This document shows, in pieces, positions 49,557-57,496 of a stretch of 64,000 nucleotides of DNA. Within the stretch, counting starts at the first letter, position 1, and each line of letters starts with the position of its first letter. Position numbers and translations under genes: made by a program. Source of the DNA: Bog-756 sp963704585 (GTDB lineage: Bacteria > Actinomycetota > Acidimicrobiia > Acidimicrobiales > RAAP-2); assembly GCA_963704585.1 (NCBI GenBank), contig OY969919.1:1674001-1738000 (forward strand), in the 5' to 3' direction. The notes under the pieces were generated by a model. It saw only the letters and a list, made by a program, of their open reading frames with translations, was not told the origin of the DNA and did no database searches.

Positions 49557-51109
49557 AGCGGCATGTTCCCGTGCTTGCGCTTCGGGAGCTCCTCGCGCTT
49601 GGAGACCAGCAGGTCGAGGCTGCGGACGAGGACGCGACGCGTGTCGGCCGGGTCGATGACGTCGTCGACGTACCCGCGCTCGGCCGCGGCGTAGGGGTTC
49701 GCGTACCGTTCGGTGTACTCCTCGACGAGCTCCTTGCGGCGCGCGACCGGGTCGGCGGCCTCGGCGAGATCGCGCCGGTAGACGATCTCGACCGCGCCCT
49801 CCGGACCCATCACCGCCAGCTCGGCCGACGGCCACGCGTAGGCGAGGTCCGCACCGATCGACTTCGAGTTCATGACCACGTACGCGCCGCCGTACGCCTT
49901 GCGGGTGATGATCTGCACGCGAGGCACCGTCGACTCGCAGTAGGCGTAGAGGAGCTTCGCACCGTGCCGGATGATGCCCCCGTACTCCTGGTCGGTGCCG
50001 GGCATGAAACCGGGCACGTCGACGAAGGTCACGAGCGGCACGTTGAACGCGTCGCAGGTCCGCACGAAGCGGGCGCCCTTTTCGGAGGCGTCGATGTTGA
50101 GCACGCCGGCGAGCATCTGGGGCTGGTTGCCCACGATGCCGACCGAGCGCCCGTCGATGCGGGCGAAGCCGCACACCAGGTTCATCGCCCAGTGGTGGTT
50201 GACCTCGAAGAATTCGCCGTCGTCGACGACCGCCTCGATGACCTTCTTCATGTCGTAGGGCTGGTTGGGAGAGGTCGGCATGAGCTCGGAGAGCTCGGGG
50301 GTGGCCCGCTCGGGGTCGTCGCCCGAGGAGACGATCGGTGCCTCCTCGAGGTTGTTCGACGGAAGGAACGAGAGCAGGTAGCGCACGTCGTCGAGGCAGG
50401 CCTTCTCGTCCGGCGCGATGAACGTCGCGACTCCCGACTTGCTCGCGTGGCTCATCGCGCCGCCGAGCTCCTCCAGGGTCACGTCCTCGCCGGTCACCGT
50501 CTTCACGACGTCGGGACCGGTGATGAACATGTGGCTCGTGCCCTGGACCATGAAGATGAAGTCGGTCATCGCCGGGCTGTAGACCGCACCGCCGGCGCAC
50601 GGGCCGAGGATCACGCTGATCTGCGGGATCACCCCGGAGGCCTGCGCGTTGCGGTGGAAGATGCCGCCGTAGGCGTGGAGCGAGACCACGCCCTCTTGGA
50701 TGCGGGCGCCCGCGCCGTCGTTGAGGCCGATCATCGGCACGCCGATGGAGCTCGCCAGGTCCATGACCTTGTGGATCTTTTCGGCGAAGACCTCGCCGAG
50801 CGCGCCGCCGAAGACCGTGAAGTCCTGGCTGAAGACACAAACCCGGCGCCCCTCGACGGTCCCGAAGCCGGTGATGACGCCGTCGGTGTAGGGGCGGTTC
50901 TCCTCGAGTCCCATGCCGTGGGCGCGGTGCCGGGCGAGCATGTCGAGCTCCTGGAACGAGCCGTCGTCGAGGAGGTAGTCGATCCGTTCGCGGGCGGTCA
51001 TCTTGCCCTTGGCGTGGTGCTTCTCGACCGCCCGCGGGGAGCCCGCGTTGCGTGCCTGCTCGCGTCGTTCGGCCAGTTCCTCGAGGCGCTGGGTCATCGG
51101 GTGATCCAT
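49553..51109 (-). CDS. pccB: acyl-CoA carboxylase beta subunit (propionyl-CoA carboxylase type)
   Basis: A 518-residue carboxyltransferase that moves CO2 from biotin to propionyl-CoA (and sometimes acetyl- or butyryl-CoA). KHHAKGKMTARERIDYLLDD, VISLHAYG-type acyl-CoA loop (EGVVSLHAYGGIFHRN), GPCAGGAVYSPAMTDFIFMV and biotin-site GFMPGTDQEYGGIIRHGAK are characteristic. The family's specificity-determining Asp lies in the region ASKSGVATFIAPDEKACLDD. The biotinylated alpha subunit is not in the window. The ATG at 51109 or 51097 is possible. It is divergent from the HNH gene with 79 bp between. Confidence 0.93.
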   Translation of the reverse strand: MDHPMTQRLEELAERREQARNAGSPRAVEKHHAKGKMTARERIDYLLDDGSFQELDMLARHRAHGMGLEENRPYTDGVITGFGTVEGRRVCVFSQDFTVFGGALGEVFAEKIHKVMDLASSIGVPMIGLNDGAGARIQEGVVSLHAYGGIFHRNAQASGVIPQISVILGPCAGGAVYSPAMTDFIFMVQGTSHMFITGPDVVKTVTGEDVTLEELGGAMSHASKSGVATFIAPDEKACLDDVRYLLSFLPSNNLEEAPIVSSGDDPERATPELSELMPTSPNQPYDMKKVIEAVVDDGEFFEVNHHWAMNLVCGFARIDGRSVGIVGNQPQMLAGVLNIDASEKGARFVRTCDAFNVPLVTFVDVPGFMPGTDQEYGGIIRHGAKLLYAYCESTVPRVQIITRKAYGGAYVVMNSKSIGADLAYAWPSAELAVMGPEGAVEIVYRRDLAEAADPVARRKELVEEYTERYANPYAAAERGYVDDVIDPADTRRVLVRSLDLLVSKREELPKRKHGNMPL

Positions 51110-51175
51110 GGGCCCGAGGCTACCGGACCGGCTCTCGGGGCTTCGATATCCGAGCAGCCTCGCGGACGTTCGCCC

Positions 51176-51181
51176 TAGATT
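51176..51181 (+). promoter_or_regulatory. -10 box TAGATT of the HNH endonuclease gene
   Basis: Starts 13 nt before the GTG at 51189. Confidence 0.45.
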
Positions 51182-51188
51182 CCGCGGT

Positions 51189-52106
51189 GTGACCGCGGCG
51201 GACCTCGAGACCGAGCACCGGATCCGCTCCGCCGCCTTCGCGTTCCTCGACGGACTTGCCGCGAGTGGCACCCCGCTGGTGCGGCAGGCCGATCTCTCCG
51301 CCTTCTTCTTCGAGGGTCAGCCCGTCCGTCTGATGGCGACCCAACAGGGCATCTGGAAGCCGCGCTCGCTCGGTGCGGCGTTGAGCTTCCGCACCGTCTA
51401 CGTGAGCGATCCCGCCAGGAGACCGTACGACGACGAACCAGGCGACGACGGTTTCCTGCGCTACAAGTGGCGCGGCGACGATCCCCACCACCCCGACAAT
51501 CGGGCGCTTCGCGCAGCGATGAATGCCGGTCTCCCGCTCATCTGGTTCCAGGGCGTGGCGGCCGGAATCTACCTTCCCGTCTATCCGGTGTGGCTCGCCG
51601 CCGAAGAGGCAGTCGCCCAACAGTTCGTGGTCTCACTCGACCAGGAGTCAGACCGTGCGTGGCACGATCTCGCTGGTCGGGATCCAGAGCTGCTCCGGTC
51701 GTACGCCGAGCGGGTGGTCCTCGCGCGGCTGCACCAGCCCGTCTTCCGACAACGTGTCCTCGTCGCCTACGAGAATCAGTGTTCGATCTGCCGTTTGCGA
51801 CATACCCGATTGCTCGATGCCGCACACGTTGTTTCGGACGCGCAAGGCGGCAAACCGATCGTGACCAACGGAATCGCCATGTGCAAGATCCATCACGCCG
51901 CCTACGACGCCGACATCTTCGGGATCGCGCCGAACTACGACGTGACCGTCCGGGACTCTGTCATGCAGGAGATCGACGGACCGACGCTCCGGTACACACT
52001 CCAGGCGATCAACGGAACGTCCATCACCCTTCCGAAGCGGCGCGCGGCCCGACCGGATCCTGAGCTGCTCGACGTCCGATGGAGACAGTTCCTTGCGGCG
52101 AGCTGA
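51189..52106 (+). CDS. HNH endonuclease, restriction-like
   Basis: A 305-residue protein. The C-terminal third is an HNH nuclease: CSICRLRHTRLLDAAHVV (CxxC and the first His) followed by GGKPIVTNGIAMCKIHHAAYD (N, C and HH). The N-terminal ~190 residues form a separate domain with RPYDDEPGDDGFLRYKWRG and NAGLPLIWFQGVAAGIYLPV, seen in many standalone HNH restriction-type proteins and probably used for DNA recognition. Likely a nuclease directed against foreign or modified DNA; the target is unknown. No methyltransferase lies nearby. GTG at 51189 is preferred because a TAGATT box is 13 nt upstream. Confidence 0.8.
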   Translation: MTAADLETEHRIRSAAFAFLDGLAASGTPLVRQADLSAFFFEGQPVRLMATQQGIWKPRSLGAALSFRTVYVSDPARRPYDDEPGDDGFLRYKWRGDDPHHPDNRALRAAMNAGLPLIWFQGVAAGIYLPVYPVWLAAEEAVAQQFVVSLDQESDRAWHDLAGRDPELLRSYAERVVLARLHQPVFRQRVLVAYENQCSICRLRHTRLLDAAHVVSDAQGGKPIVTNGIAMCKIHHAAYDADIFGIAPNYDVTVRDSVMQEIDGPTLRYTLQAINGTSITLPKRRAARPDPELLDVRWRQFLAAS

Positions 52107-52164
52107 ATTTGGGGCCGACATCGCCTTGTCCAACGCATCCGGTACCCCGCGACGACATCACGTA

Positions 52165-52196
52165 GTGAAACGTTACCAAATATGGTAACGTTTCAC
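52165..52196. promoter_or_regulatory. 32-bp near-perfect palindrome, operator or hairpin
   Basis: Two 14-bp exact arms GTGAAACGTTACCA and TGGTAACGTTTCAC around AATA, ending 2 nt before the ATG of the 22-codon frame. The AT-rich centre and symmetry suit a dimeric repressor site overlapping the promoter. Confidence 0.75.
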
Positions 52197-52197
52197 G

Positions 52198-52266
52198 ATG
52201 ACGAAGGTCCGCCGGTCGGGGTACATCTTCCTGATTGCGGAGCTCGTGGACGAAGGTCTGCTGTGA
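52198..52266 (+). CDS. 22-residue open frame, possible remnant of a toxin-like gene
   Basis: Reads MTKVRRSGYIF and then LIAELVDEGLL to a TGA that overlaps the next GTG. The first half resembles the start of DUF4160-like proteins and the second half their end, as if the middle had been deleted in frame. It could equally be a leader peptide that couples translation to the HTH gene. Too short to call with confidence. Confidence 0.35.
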   Translation: MTKVRRSGYIFLIAELVDEGLL

Positions 52267-52742
52267 AGATCAGAAGCGTCACCGCGAACAATCGGCGTCG
52301 TGCCTTCGAGGTGCACGTTCGAGACGGCGTCATGCGGTTTCCCTACGCGAAAGTCGAGCCCGTGCCGACCTCATCCGATCGTATCGCCGAGGTATTCGTC
52401 GACCTCGAGCTCGGACGAGAGGGCTTCACGTTTCGACTGGAGTCTGGTGCGGAGGGGAGCGTTCACATCGACTCGGTGCTCGAATACAACGAGGATCCCT
52501 CGTATCTCGCCGAACTCACGCTTTATGGGCTGAGCACCGAAGCCGCTCGCCGGTTCGACGAGTCAGGTCTCTCGATTCGCGAGGTCGCAACCTCCCTCGG
52601 CACGTCACCGACGCAGCTCTACCGACTTCTCGATCCGACCAACTACTCGAAGTCGCTCGAACAATTGCTCGCACTCCTCCACCTGCTCGGAGCAGAGGTT
52701 GACTTCGAGGTGAGAGATGCTCCGAAGCGGCGCGCAAGCTGA
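52263..52742 (+). CDS. HTH protein of an antitoxin-like family
   Basis: A 159-residue protein. Residues about 1-90 are beta-rich (VKIRSVTANNRRRAFEVHV; VMRFPYAKVEPVPTSSDRIA; FTFRLESGAEGSVHIDSVL), a DUF2442-like fold. The C-terminal part is a Cro/XRE-type helix-turn-helix (LSIREVATSLGTSPTQLYRL) followed by YSKSLEQLLALLHLLGAEVD. The layout matches antitoxins that bind their own palindromic promoter, and such a palindrome lies 66 bp upstream. The GTG overlaps the stop of the 22-codon frame, so its translation is coupled to it. Whether it controls the HNH gene is open. Confidence 0.78.
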   Translation: MKIRSVTANNRRRAFEVHVRDGVMRFPYAKVEPVPTSSDRIAEVFVDLELGREGFTFRLESGAEGSVHIDSVLEYNEDPSYLAELTLYGLSTEAARRFDESGLSIREVATSLGTSPTQLYRLLDPTNYSKSLEQLLALLHLLGAEVDFEVRDAPKRRAS

Positions 52743-52784
52743 GTTCCACGGCGCGACCACTGGCGCCGCCGATCCGTGCGCGGT

Positions 52785-53681
52785 TCAGCGGGCGGTGTTG
52801 ACCCAGTGCGGCCCGCACCAGACGTAGGTGACGGGCTGGTTGCCACCGGGCGCCAGGTACGCCGCGACGCTCCGCCCGACGTAGCGGCTCTCGAGCTCGG
52901 GATCGGCCGCCCCGACGAACGACCAGCGATCCTCGTCGGCGGCGGGCTCCCACCCCTCGAGCCGGAAGACCGCGTCGACCACCACTCCGGCGACGATCAC
53001 CGCCCAGCGCGGCGCGCGCGGTGACGTGGGGTCGGTCCATCGTGACCCGACCTGCCACGAGTGCCGGGCCGACTCGTAGGTGGGGTCGGCGTCCGGCCCG
53101 CCGACACGCAGGAGCACGACCTGGTGCGCACGGCGGAACTTGGCGCGCCTGGCCAGGAGCCCGCCGACTGCATCGACCGGACGCCGCTGTCTGCCAGCCT
53201 CGACATCGCCCGGCAGGCCGAGTGCGTCGACCACCGCCGCCTCGACGACGGCCGCCTCACCTGCGCCGAGCCCGTAGCGGACGAGCTCGATGCGGACCGG
53301 CCGGCCGGTCGACTCGGCCTCGCGGATCCGCTCGAGCAACGGGAACTTCGCAGTCGACTCCGTCGGCTCGGCGGGGCCGCGACGGGCGCGCTCGACGTGG
53401 CGGAAGCAGCGGTCACCACGCCCGTGCCCCGCGTAGAACGGGCGACCGGTCCGAGAGTCGACGAGCAAGTAGACGTAGGAACGGAGCCTCGCCGCGACGT
53501 CAGGCGCGAAGCCGAACGAAGACCCCTTCGCGTCCGGCCCATCCGGCGTCGTCGACCCCGACGTCGCCTCGATCGACGGGACCGGTTGCGCGGGGGGACC
53601 GGTGATCGACCCGGTGGGATCGGGCGGTCCGATGACCACCCGTGCGCGCGCCCGGGTCGGGGGCGCGTGCTCGGTCGGCAC
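52785..53681 (-). CDS. LEM-3-like GIY-YIG nuclease domain protein
   Basis: A 298-residue protein. After ~65 disordered, Pro-rich residues comes a GIY-YIG domain of the LEM-3-like type: YVYLLVDSRTGRPFYAGHG, RCFRHVERARRG and RIELVRYGLGAGEAAVVEAA with the catalytic Arg and Glu. The C-terminal domain (residues about 185-298; SARHSWQVGSRWTDPTSPRA, then PELESRYVGRSVAAYL) recurs with such nucleases in actinobacteria. A role in DNA repair or processing of branched DNA is plausible but unproven. The GTG at 53681 follows the epimerase stop by 6 bp, so it may be co-transcribed with ccr-epimerase despite unrelated function. Confidence 0.72.
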   Translation of the reverse strand: MPTEHAPPTRARARVVIGPPDPTGSITGPPAQPVPSIEATSGSTTPDGPDAKGSSFGFAPDVAARLRSYVYLLVDSRTGRPFYAGHGRGDRCFRHVERARRGPAEPTESTAKFPLLERIREAESTGRPVRIELVRYGLGAGEAAVVEAAVVDALGLPGDVEAGRQRRPVDAVGGLLARRAKFRRAHQVVLLRVGGPDADPTYESARHSWQVGSRWTDPTSPRAPRWAVIVAGVVVDAVFRLEGWEPAADEDRWSFVGAADPELESRYVGRSVAAYLAPGGNQPVTYVWCGPHWVNTAR

Positions 53682-53687
53682 CCGCGC

Positions 53688-54098
53688 CTACTCCTCGACG
53701 AGCTCGATCAGGGTGCCGAACGCGCCCTTGGGGTGCACGAAGGCGACGGTCGTCCCACGCGATCCCGGCCGTGGCGCCTGGTCGATGACCTGTCCCCCGT
53801 GGTCTTTCACCGACTGGAGCGCATCTGCGCAGCTCGCCACCCGGTAGCCCACGTGGTGGATCCCCTCGCCCTTCTTCTCCAGGTACTTGGCGACCGGCGA
53901 TTCGTCGGTCGTCGGGGTGAGGAGCTGGATGTAGCTGTCGGCGACCTTGAGGAGCGCCTCCTCGACCCCGTCCGAGTCGACCCGCTCGCGGTGCGCGACC
54001 GTCGCGCCGAAGGTGTCCGCGTAGTAGGCGATCGCCGCGTCGAGATCGCGCACGGCGATCGCGACGTGGTCGAGCTCGGTGAACATCGCCGCGGTCAT
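53688..54098 (-). CDS. mce: methylmalonyl-CoA/ethylmalonyl-CoA epimerase
   Basis: A 136-residue VOC-fold metalloenzyme that interconverts the 2R and 2S forms of ethylmalonyl- or methylmalonyl-CoA. Metal ligands are in ELDHVAIAVRD (His), GEGIHHVGYRV (His) and GAFGTLIELVEE (Glu). Its ATG overlaps the ccr stop by four bases (ATGA), tying it to Ccr, whose (2S)-ethylmalonyl-CoA product it would epimerise before the MeaA mutase. Length and motifs are typical. Confidence 0.92.
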   Translation of the reverse strand: MTAAMFTELDHVAIAVRDLDAAIAYYADTFGATVAHRERVDSDGVEEALLKVADSYIQLLTPTTDESPVAKYLEKKGEGIHHVGYRVASCADALQSVKDHGGQVIDQAPRPGSRGTTVAFVHPKGAFGTLIELVEE

Positions 54099-55435
54099 GC
54101 GCCGTGCCGCCGGAACAGCGTGATCCGGTCCTCGCCGACCTTCTCCCGCAGCTCCGGATCGTCAATGCCTTGACCCTCCTCGGGGGCGAGGCAGAGCACA
54201 CCGATCTTCCCTTCGTGCAGGTTCTGGTGGACCTGGAAGGCGGCGTCGCCGACCTCGTCGAGCGGGTGGACCACCGAGAGCGGTGGCAGGATCTTGCCTT
54301 CGCAGACCAGTTGGTTGGCGGCCCACGCCTCGCGGTAGTTGGCGAAGTGCGAGCCCTTGATGGTCTTGAGCTTCATCCAGAGATGTCGGTTGTCGTACTC
54401 GATCATGTAGCCCGACGTCGCCGCGCAGGTCACGATCGTGCCGCCGCGCTTCGCCGCGAACACCGACGCGCCCATCGTCTGGCGACCGGGATGCTCGAAG
54501 ACGATGTCGACGTCGTCGCCCACCAGTGCGCGGATGTCCTTCCCGAGGCGCCGCCACTCGGCCTCGTCCTGGGTGTGCTCGTCCTTCCAGAAGCAGTAGC
54601 CCGCGACCTTTCGGTCGATGACGGCCTCGACGCCGAGGTCGTGGAGGAGCTCGACCTTCTGCGGCGAGGAGACCACCCCGACCGGCGTGCCGCCGCCGTT
54701 GATCACGTACTGGACCGCGTAGGCGCCGAGCCCGCCCGACGCGCCCCAGACGAGGACCTTGTCGCCCTGCTCCATGTGCGCGCCGTTGGGGGAGACCAGC
54801 ATGCGGTACGAGGTCGAGTTGCAGAGCGCGTTGGCCGCGGACTCCTCCCACGAGAGATGGGCCGGCTTGGGCATGAGCTGGTTTGCCTTCACCACGGCGA
54901 GCTCGGCGAGTCCGCCGAAGTTGGTCTCGAACCCCCAGATCCGCTGGTTGTCGGCGAGGATCGAGTCGTCGTGGGCGCTCGGGCTCTGGTCGTCCACGTA
55001 GTTGCAGTGCACCGTGACCTTGTCACCCGGCTTCCATTTGCGCACCGCGGAGCCTGTTTGCAGCACGACTCCCGAGGCATCGGAGCCCACGACGTGGTAG
55101 TCGAGCGCGTGGCGGGCGCCCCAGCGGCTCTCCTTGCCGAGGCGGTCGAGGAAGCCGAAGGTCGGCAGCGGCTCGAAGATCGAGGTCCACACGGTGTTGA
55201 AGTTGATGGCGCTCGCCATCACCGCCAGGTAGACCTCGTCGGGCGCCAGCTCGGGCACCGCGACCTCTCCCACCTGCAGCGACTTGCGCGGGTCCTTGTC
55301 CGAGGTGTCGAGCCCCTCGAACATCGCGACGTCGCTCCGCCGGACGTACGCCGCCCGGTACGACTCGGGCAACGGCAGCGACGAGATCTCGTCGCCGGCT
55401 GCCCCCGCCTGCACGGCTGTGAGGATCTCCTGCAT
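54095..55435 (-). CDS. ccr: crotonyl-CoA carboxylase/reductase
   Basis: A 446-residue MDR-family enzyme that reduces crotonyl-CoA with NADPH and fixes CO2 to give ethylmalonyl-CoA. Signature segments: ASAINFNTVWTSIFEPLPTF, WGFETNFGGLAELAVVKANQ and NRHLWMKLKTIKGSHFANY; the Asn, Phe-Glu and His of these match the CO2-pocket residues described for the Kitasatospora enzyme. The nucleotide-binding motif is VWGASGGLGAYAVQYV. The ATG at 55435 is preferred over upstream codons because a TATCCT box lies 14 nt before it. Divergent from the thiolase with 153 bp between. Confidence 0.95.
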   Translation of the reverse strand: MQEILTAVQAGAAGDEISSLPLPESYRAAYVRRSDVAMFEGLDTSDKDPRKSLQVGEVAVPELAPDEVYLAVMASAINFNTVWTSIFEPLPTFGFLDRLGKESRWGARHALDYHVVGSDASGVVLQTGSAVRKWKPGDKVTVHCNYVDDQSPSAHDDSILADNQRIWGFETNFGGLAELAVVKANQLMPKPAHLSWEESAANALCNSTSYRMLVSPNGAHMEQGDKVLVWGASGGLGAYAVQYVINGGGTPVGVVSSPQKVELLHDLGVEAVIDRKVAGYCFWKDEHTQDEAEWRRLGKDIRALVGDDVDIVFEHPGRQTMGASVFAAKRGGTIVTCAATSGYMIEYDNRHLWMKLKTIKGSHFANYREAWAANQLVCEGKILPPLSVVHPLDEVGDAAFQVHQNLHEGKIGVLCLAPEEGQGIDDPELREKVGEDRITLFRRHGA

Positions 55436-55443
55436 GGCACCGG

Positions 55444-55449
55444 AGGATA
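55444..55449 (-). promoter_or_regulatory. -10 box TATCCT of ccr
   Basis: Minus-strand hexamer starting 14 nt before the ccr ATG, in the ccr-thiolase divergent gap. Confidence 0.4.
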
Positions 55450-55588
55450 GTCGCGGCCACCTCGGCATCCCCGTGGCCCACCGGCCGGTGGTGGCCCACC
55501 GGAGCCCGCCGTATCATGGACCCCTGTCGTCGTGGCGGCCCGAGGGGGAACCGCCGCTTGAACTGGCCGAATGGCCGCGGAGGTCGCA

Positions 55589-56772
55589 ATGTCCGGAACC
55601 GTCATCGTCGCAGGAGCACGCACCCCGATCGGCAAGCTCTCGGGGGCCCTCGGAGGTTTTGCGGCGACGGAGCTGGGCGGGTTCGCCATCGCCGGCGCGC
55701 TCGAGCGCGCGGGGATCACGCCCGAGCAGGTCGACTACGTCTTTATGGGGCAGGTGCTCCAGGCCGGCGCCGGACAGATCACCGCGCGACAGGCCGCGGC
55801 CAAGGCGGGCATCCCGCTGACGGTCTGCGCGACCACGGTCAACAAGGTCTGCCTCTCCGGCCTCAACGCCGTCTACCTCGCCGACCTGATGATCAACGCG
55901 GGCGAGGCCGAGATCGTGGTCGCCGGCGGCATGGAGTCGATGACCCAGGCGCCCTACCTCCTGCCCGGTGCCCGAGGGGGCTACCGGCTCGGCGACGGGA
56001 CACTCGTCGACTCGATGATGTACGACGGGCTCTTCTGCGCCTTCGACCAGGTCGCGATGGGCCTCGGCACCGAGCGGTACAACGGGGCCGACGGCGTCTC
56101 GCGCGAGCGGCAGGACGCGTTCGCGGCCCTCTCCCACGAGCGCGCGCCGCGGCCGCGATCAAGAGCGGCAAGTTCGCCGAGGAGATCGTCCCGGTCAACG
56201 TGCCCCAGCGCAAGGGCGACCCCCTCGTGGTCGACACCGACGAGGGCGTCCGCCCCGAGACGACCGCCGAGTCGCTCGGCAAGCTGCGCCCGGCGTTCGA
56301 CAAGGAGGGCACGATCACGGCCGGCAACGCGTCGCAGATCTCCGACGGGGCGGCCGCGGTCATCGTGATGTCGAGATCCAAGGCCGAGGAGCTCGGCGTC
56401 ACCCCGCTCGGCGAGCTCGTGAGCTACGGCCAGGTGGCCGGCCCGAGCCCGTCGCTCCTCCACCAGCCCTCCCACGCGATTGAGGTCGCCCTCGGGAAGG
56501 CAGGGCTCGCGGTCAAGGACGTCGACCTCTTCGAGATCAACGAGGCGTTCGCGGCGGTGGGTCTCGCGTCCGCCGACGATCTGGGCATCACCGACGAGGT
56601 CACCAACGTGAACGGTGGCGCGATCGCCCTCGGTCACCCGGTCGGCATGTCCGGCACCCGCGTCGCGCTCACCTCGCTGCTCGAGCTCAAGCGCCGGGGT
56701 GGCGGCACCGCGGCGGTGAGCCTCTGCGGCGGCGGCGGCCAGGGCGACGCGGCGGTCCTCCGCACCCTCTGA
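55589..56772 (+). CDS. acetyl-CoA C-acetyltransferase (frameshift near 56146)
   Basis: Biosynthetic-type thiolase, about 394 residues, condensing two acetyl-CoA to acetoacetyl-CoA. The nucleophile Cys lies in TVNKVCLSGLNAVYLADLM (about residue 90). His and second Cys are in NVNGGAIALGHPVGMSGTR and SLCGGGGQGDA. At about 56146 one base is missing in a (GCC/GCG)n run: after AALSHERA the frame shifts from what should be AAAIKSGKFAEEIVPV. The rest reads correctly in another frame to 56772. Likely a sequencing error. The start ATG 55589 has GGAGG 5 nt upstream. Confidence 0.93.
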
Positions 56773-56831
56773 CCCTCGGCCGGACGTCCGGGTCCGGCAC
56801 ATCGGGTCCTCCGGCTCGGCTGTTGCATCAC

Positions 56832-56858
56832 GACCGCGCGCGACGTGTGCGCGCGGTC
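56832..56858. terminator. inverted repeat between convergent thiolase and phosphatase genes
   Basis: GACCGCGCGC and GCGCGCGGTC are exact 10-bp inverses around GACGTGT. It overlaps the last bases of the phosphatase gene and follows the thiolase by 59 bp, so it could terminate both. No U tract. Confidence 0.45.
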
Positions 56859-57441
56859 AGAACGGCGGTGAGAACAGCCCGAGGAGCGACCCCGTCTCGG
56901 GTGCGACGTCCGCCCACGAGCTGACCGGCAGCGCGACGACAGCGACGGAGCAGGTCGGGAAGCCGCGACCCTCGATGGGTTCCCTCCCCGAAGCGCTTCC
57001 GGAGCGGACCTCGTCCGACTCCTCGTCGATGAGCTCCCAGGCGGTCCGGGCGATGGTCGGGTTGTGGCCGACGACGAGCGCCGCCTTGACCCCGTCGTCG
57101 ATCTCGCGGACGTAGCGGAGCACGACCTCCGGCGTCGCGTCGTAGAGCGATCGGTAGGAGTCGACCGGGACCCGCCCGCCCATCGCCTTCGTCACGAGGT
57201 CCGCGGTCTGGCGCGTCCGCACCGCCGCCGAGCAGATCGCGAGCTCCGGCACGCGGACGGCCTCGAGGCCGAACGGATGACGTCCCGGTGCGAGCCGGAT
57301 GCCGAGGGCGGTCGCTTCGCGGCGTCCCCGGGCGGTCAGCGGTCGTTCGCGGTCGCTCCCGCCCCACGGTGCGTCGGAGGCCGCCTTTCCGTGGCGGAGG
57401 AGCCAGAGGTGCCGGACCGGTCGCGGTTGCCCCTTCGGCAT
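56857..57441 (-). CDS. SixA-like histidine phosphatase
   Basis: A 194-residue branch-2/SixA type histidine phosphatase. The catalytic RHG triad is in LWLLRHGKAAS (about residue 16), the second Arg in CSAAVRTRQTADL and the second His in ALVVGHNPTIARTAW. SixA removes phosphate from phosphohistidine; many actinobacterial homologues have unknown substrates. The ATG at 57441 gives the typical start MPKGQPRPVRHLWLLRHG. The gene is 55 bp after recR on the same strand. Confidence 0.88.
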   Translation of the reverse strand: MPKGQPRPVRHLWLLRHGKAASDAPWGGSDRERPLTARGRREATALGIRLAPGRHPFGLEAVRVPELAICSAAVRTRQTADLVTKAMGGRVPVDSYRSLYDATPEVVLRYVREIDDGVKAALVVGHNPTIARTAWELIDEESDEVRSGSASGREPIEGRGFPTCSVAVVALPVSSWADVAPETGSLLGLFSPPF

Positions 57442-57496
57442 GCCCTCATCGTGCCCCACCCGGTGCGCGAGGTGCGGCGCCCCGGCGCGATGCCGT

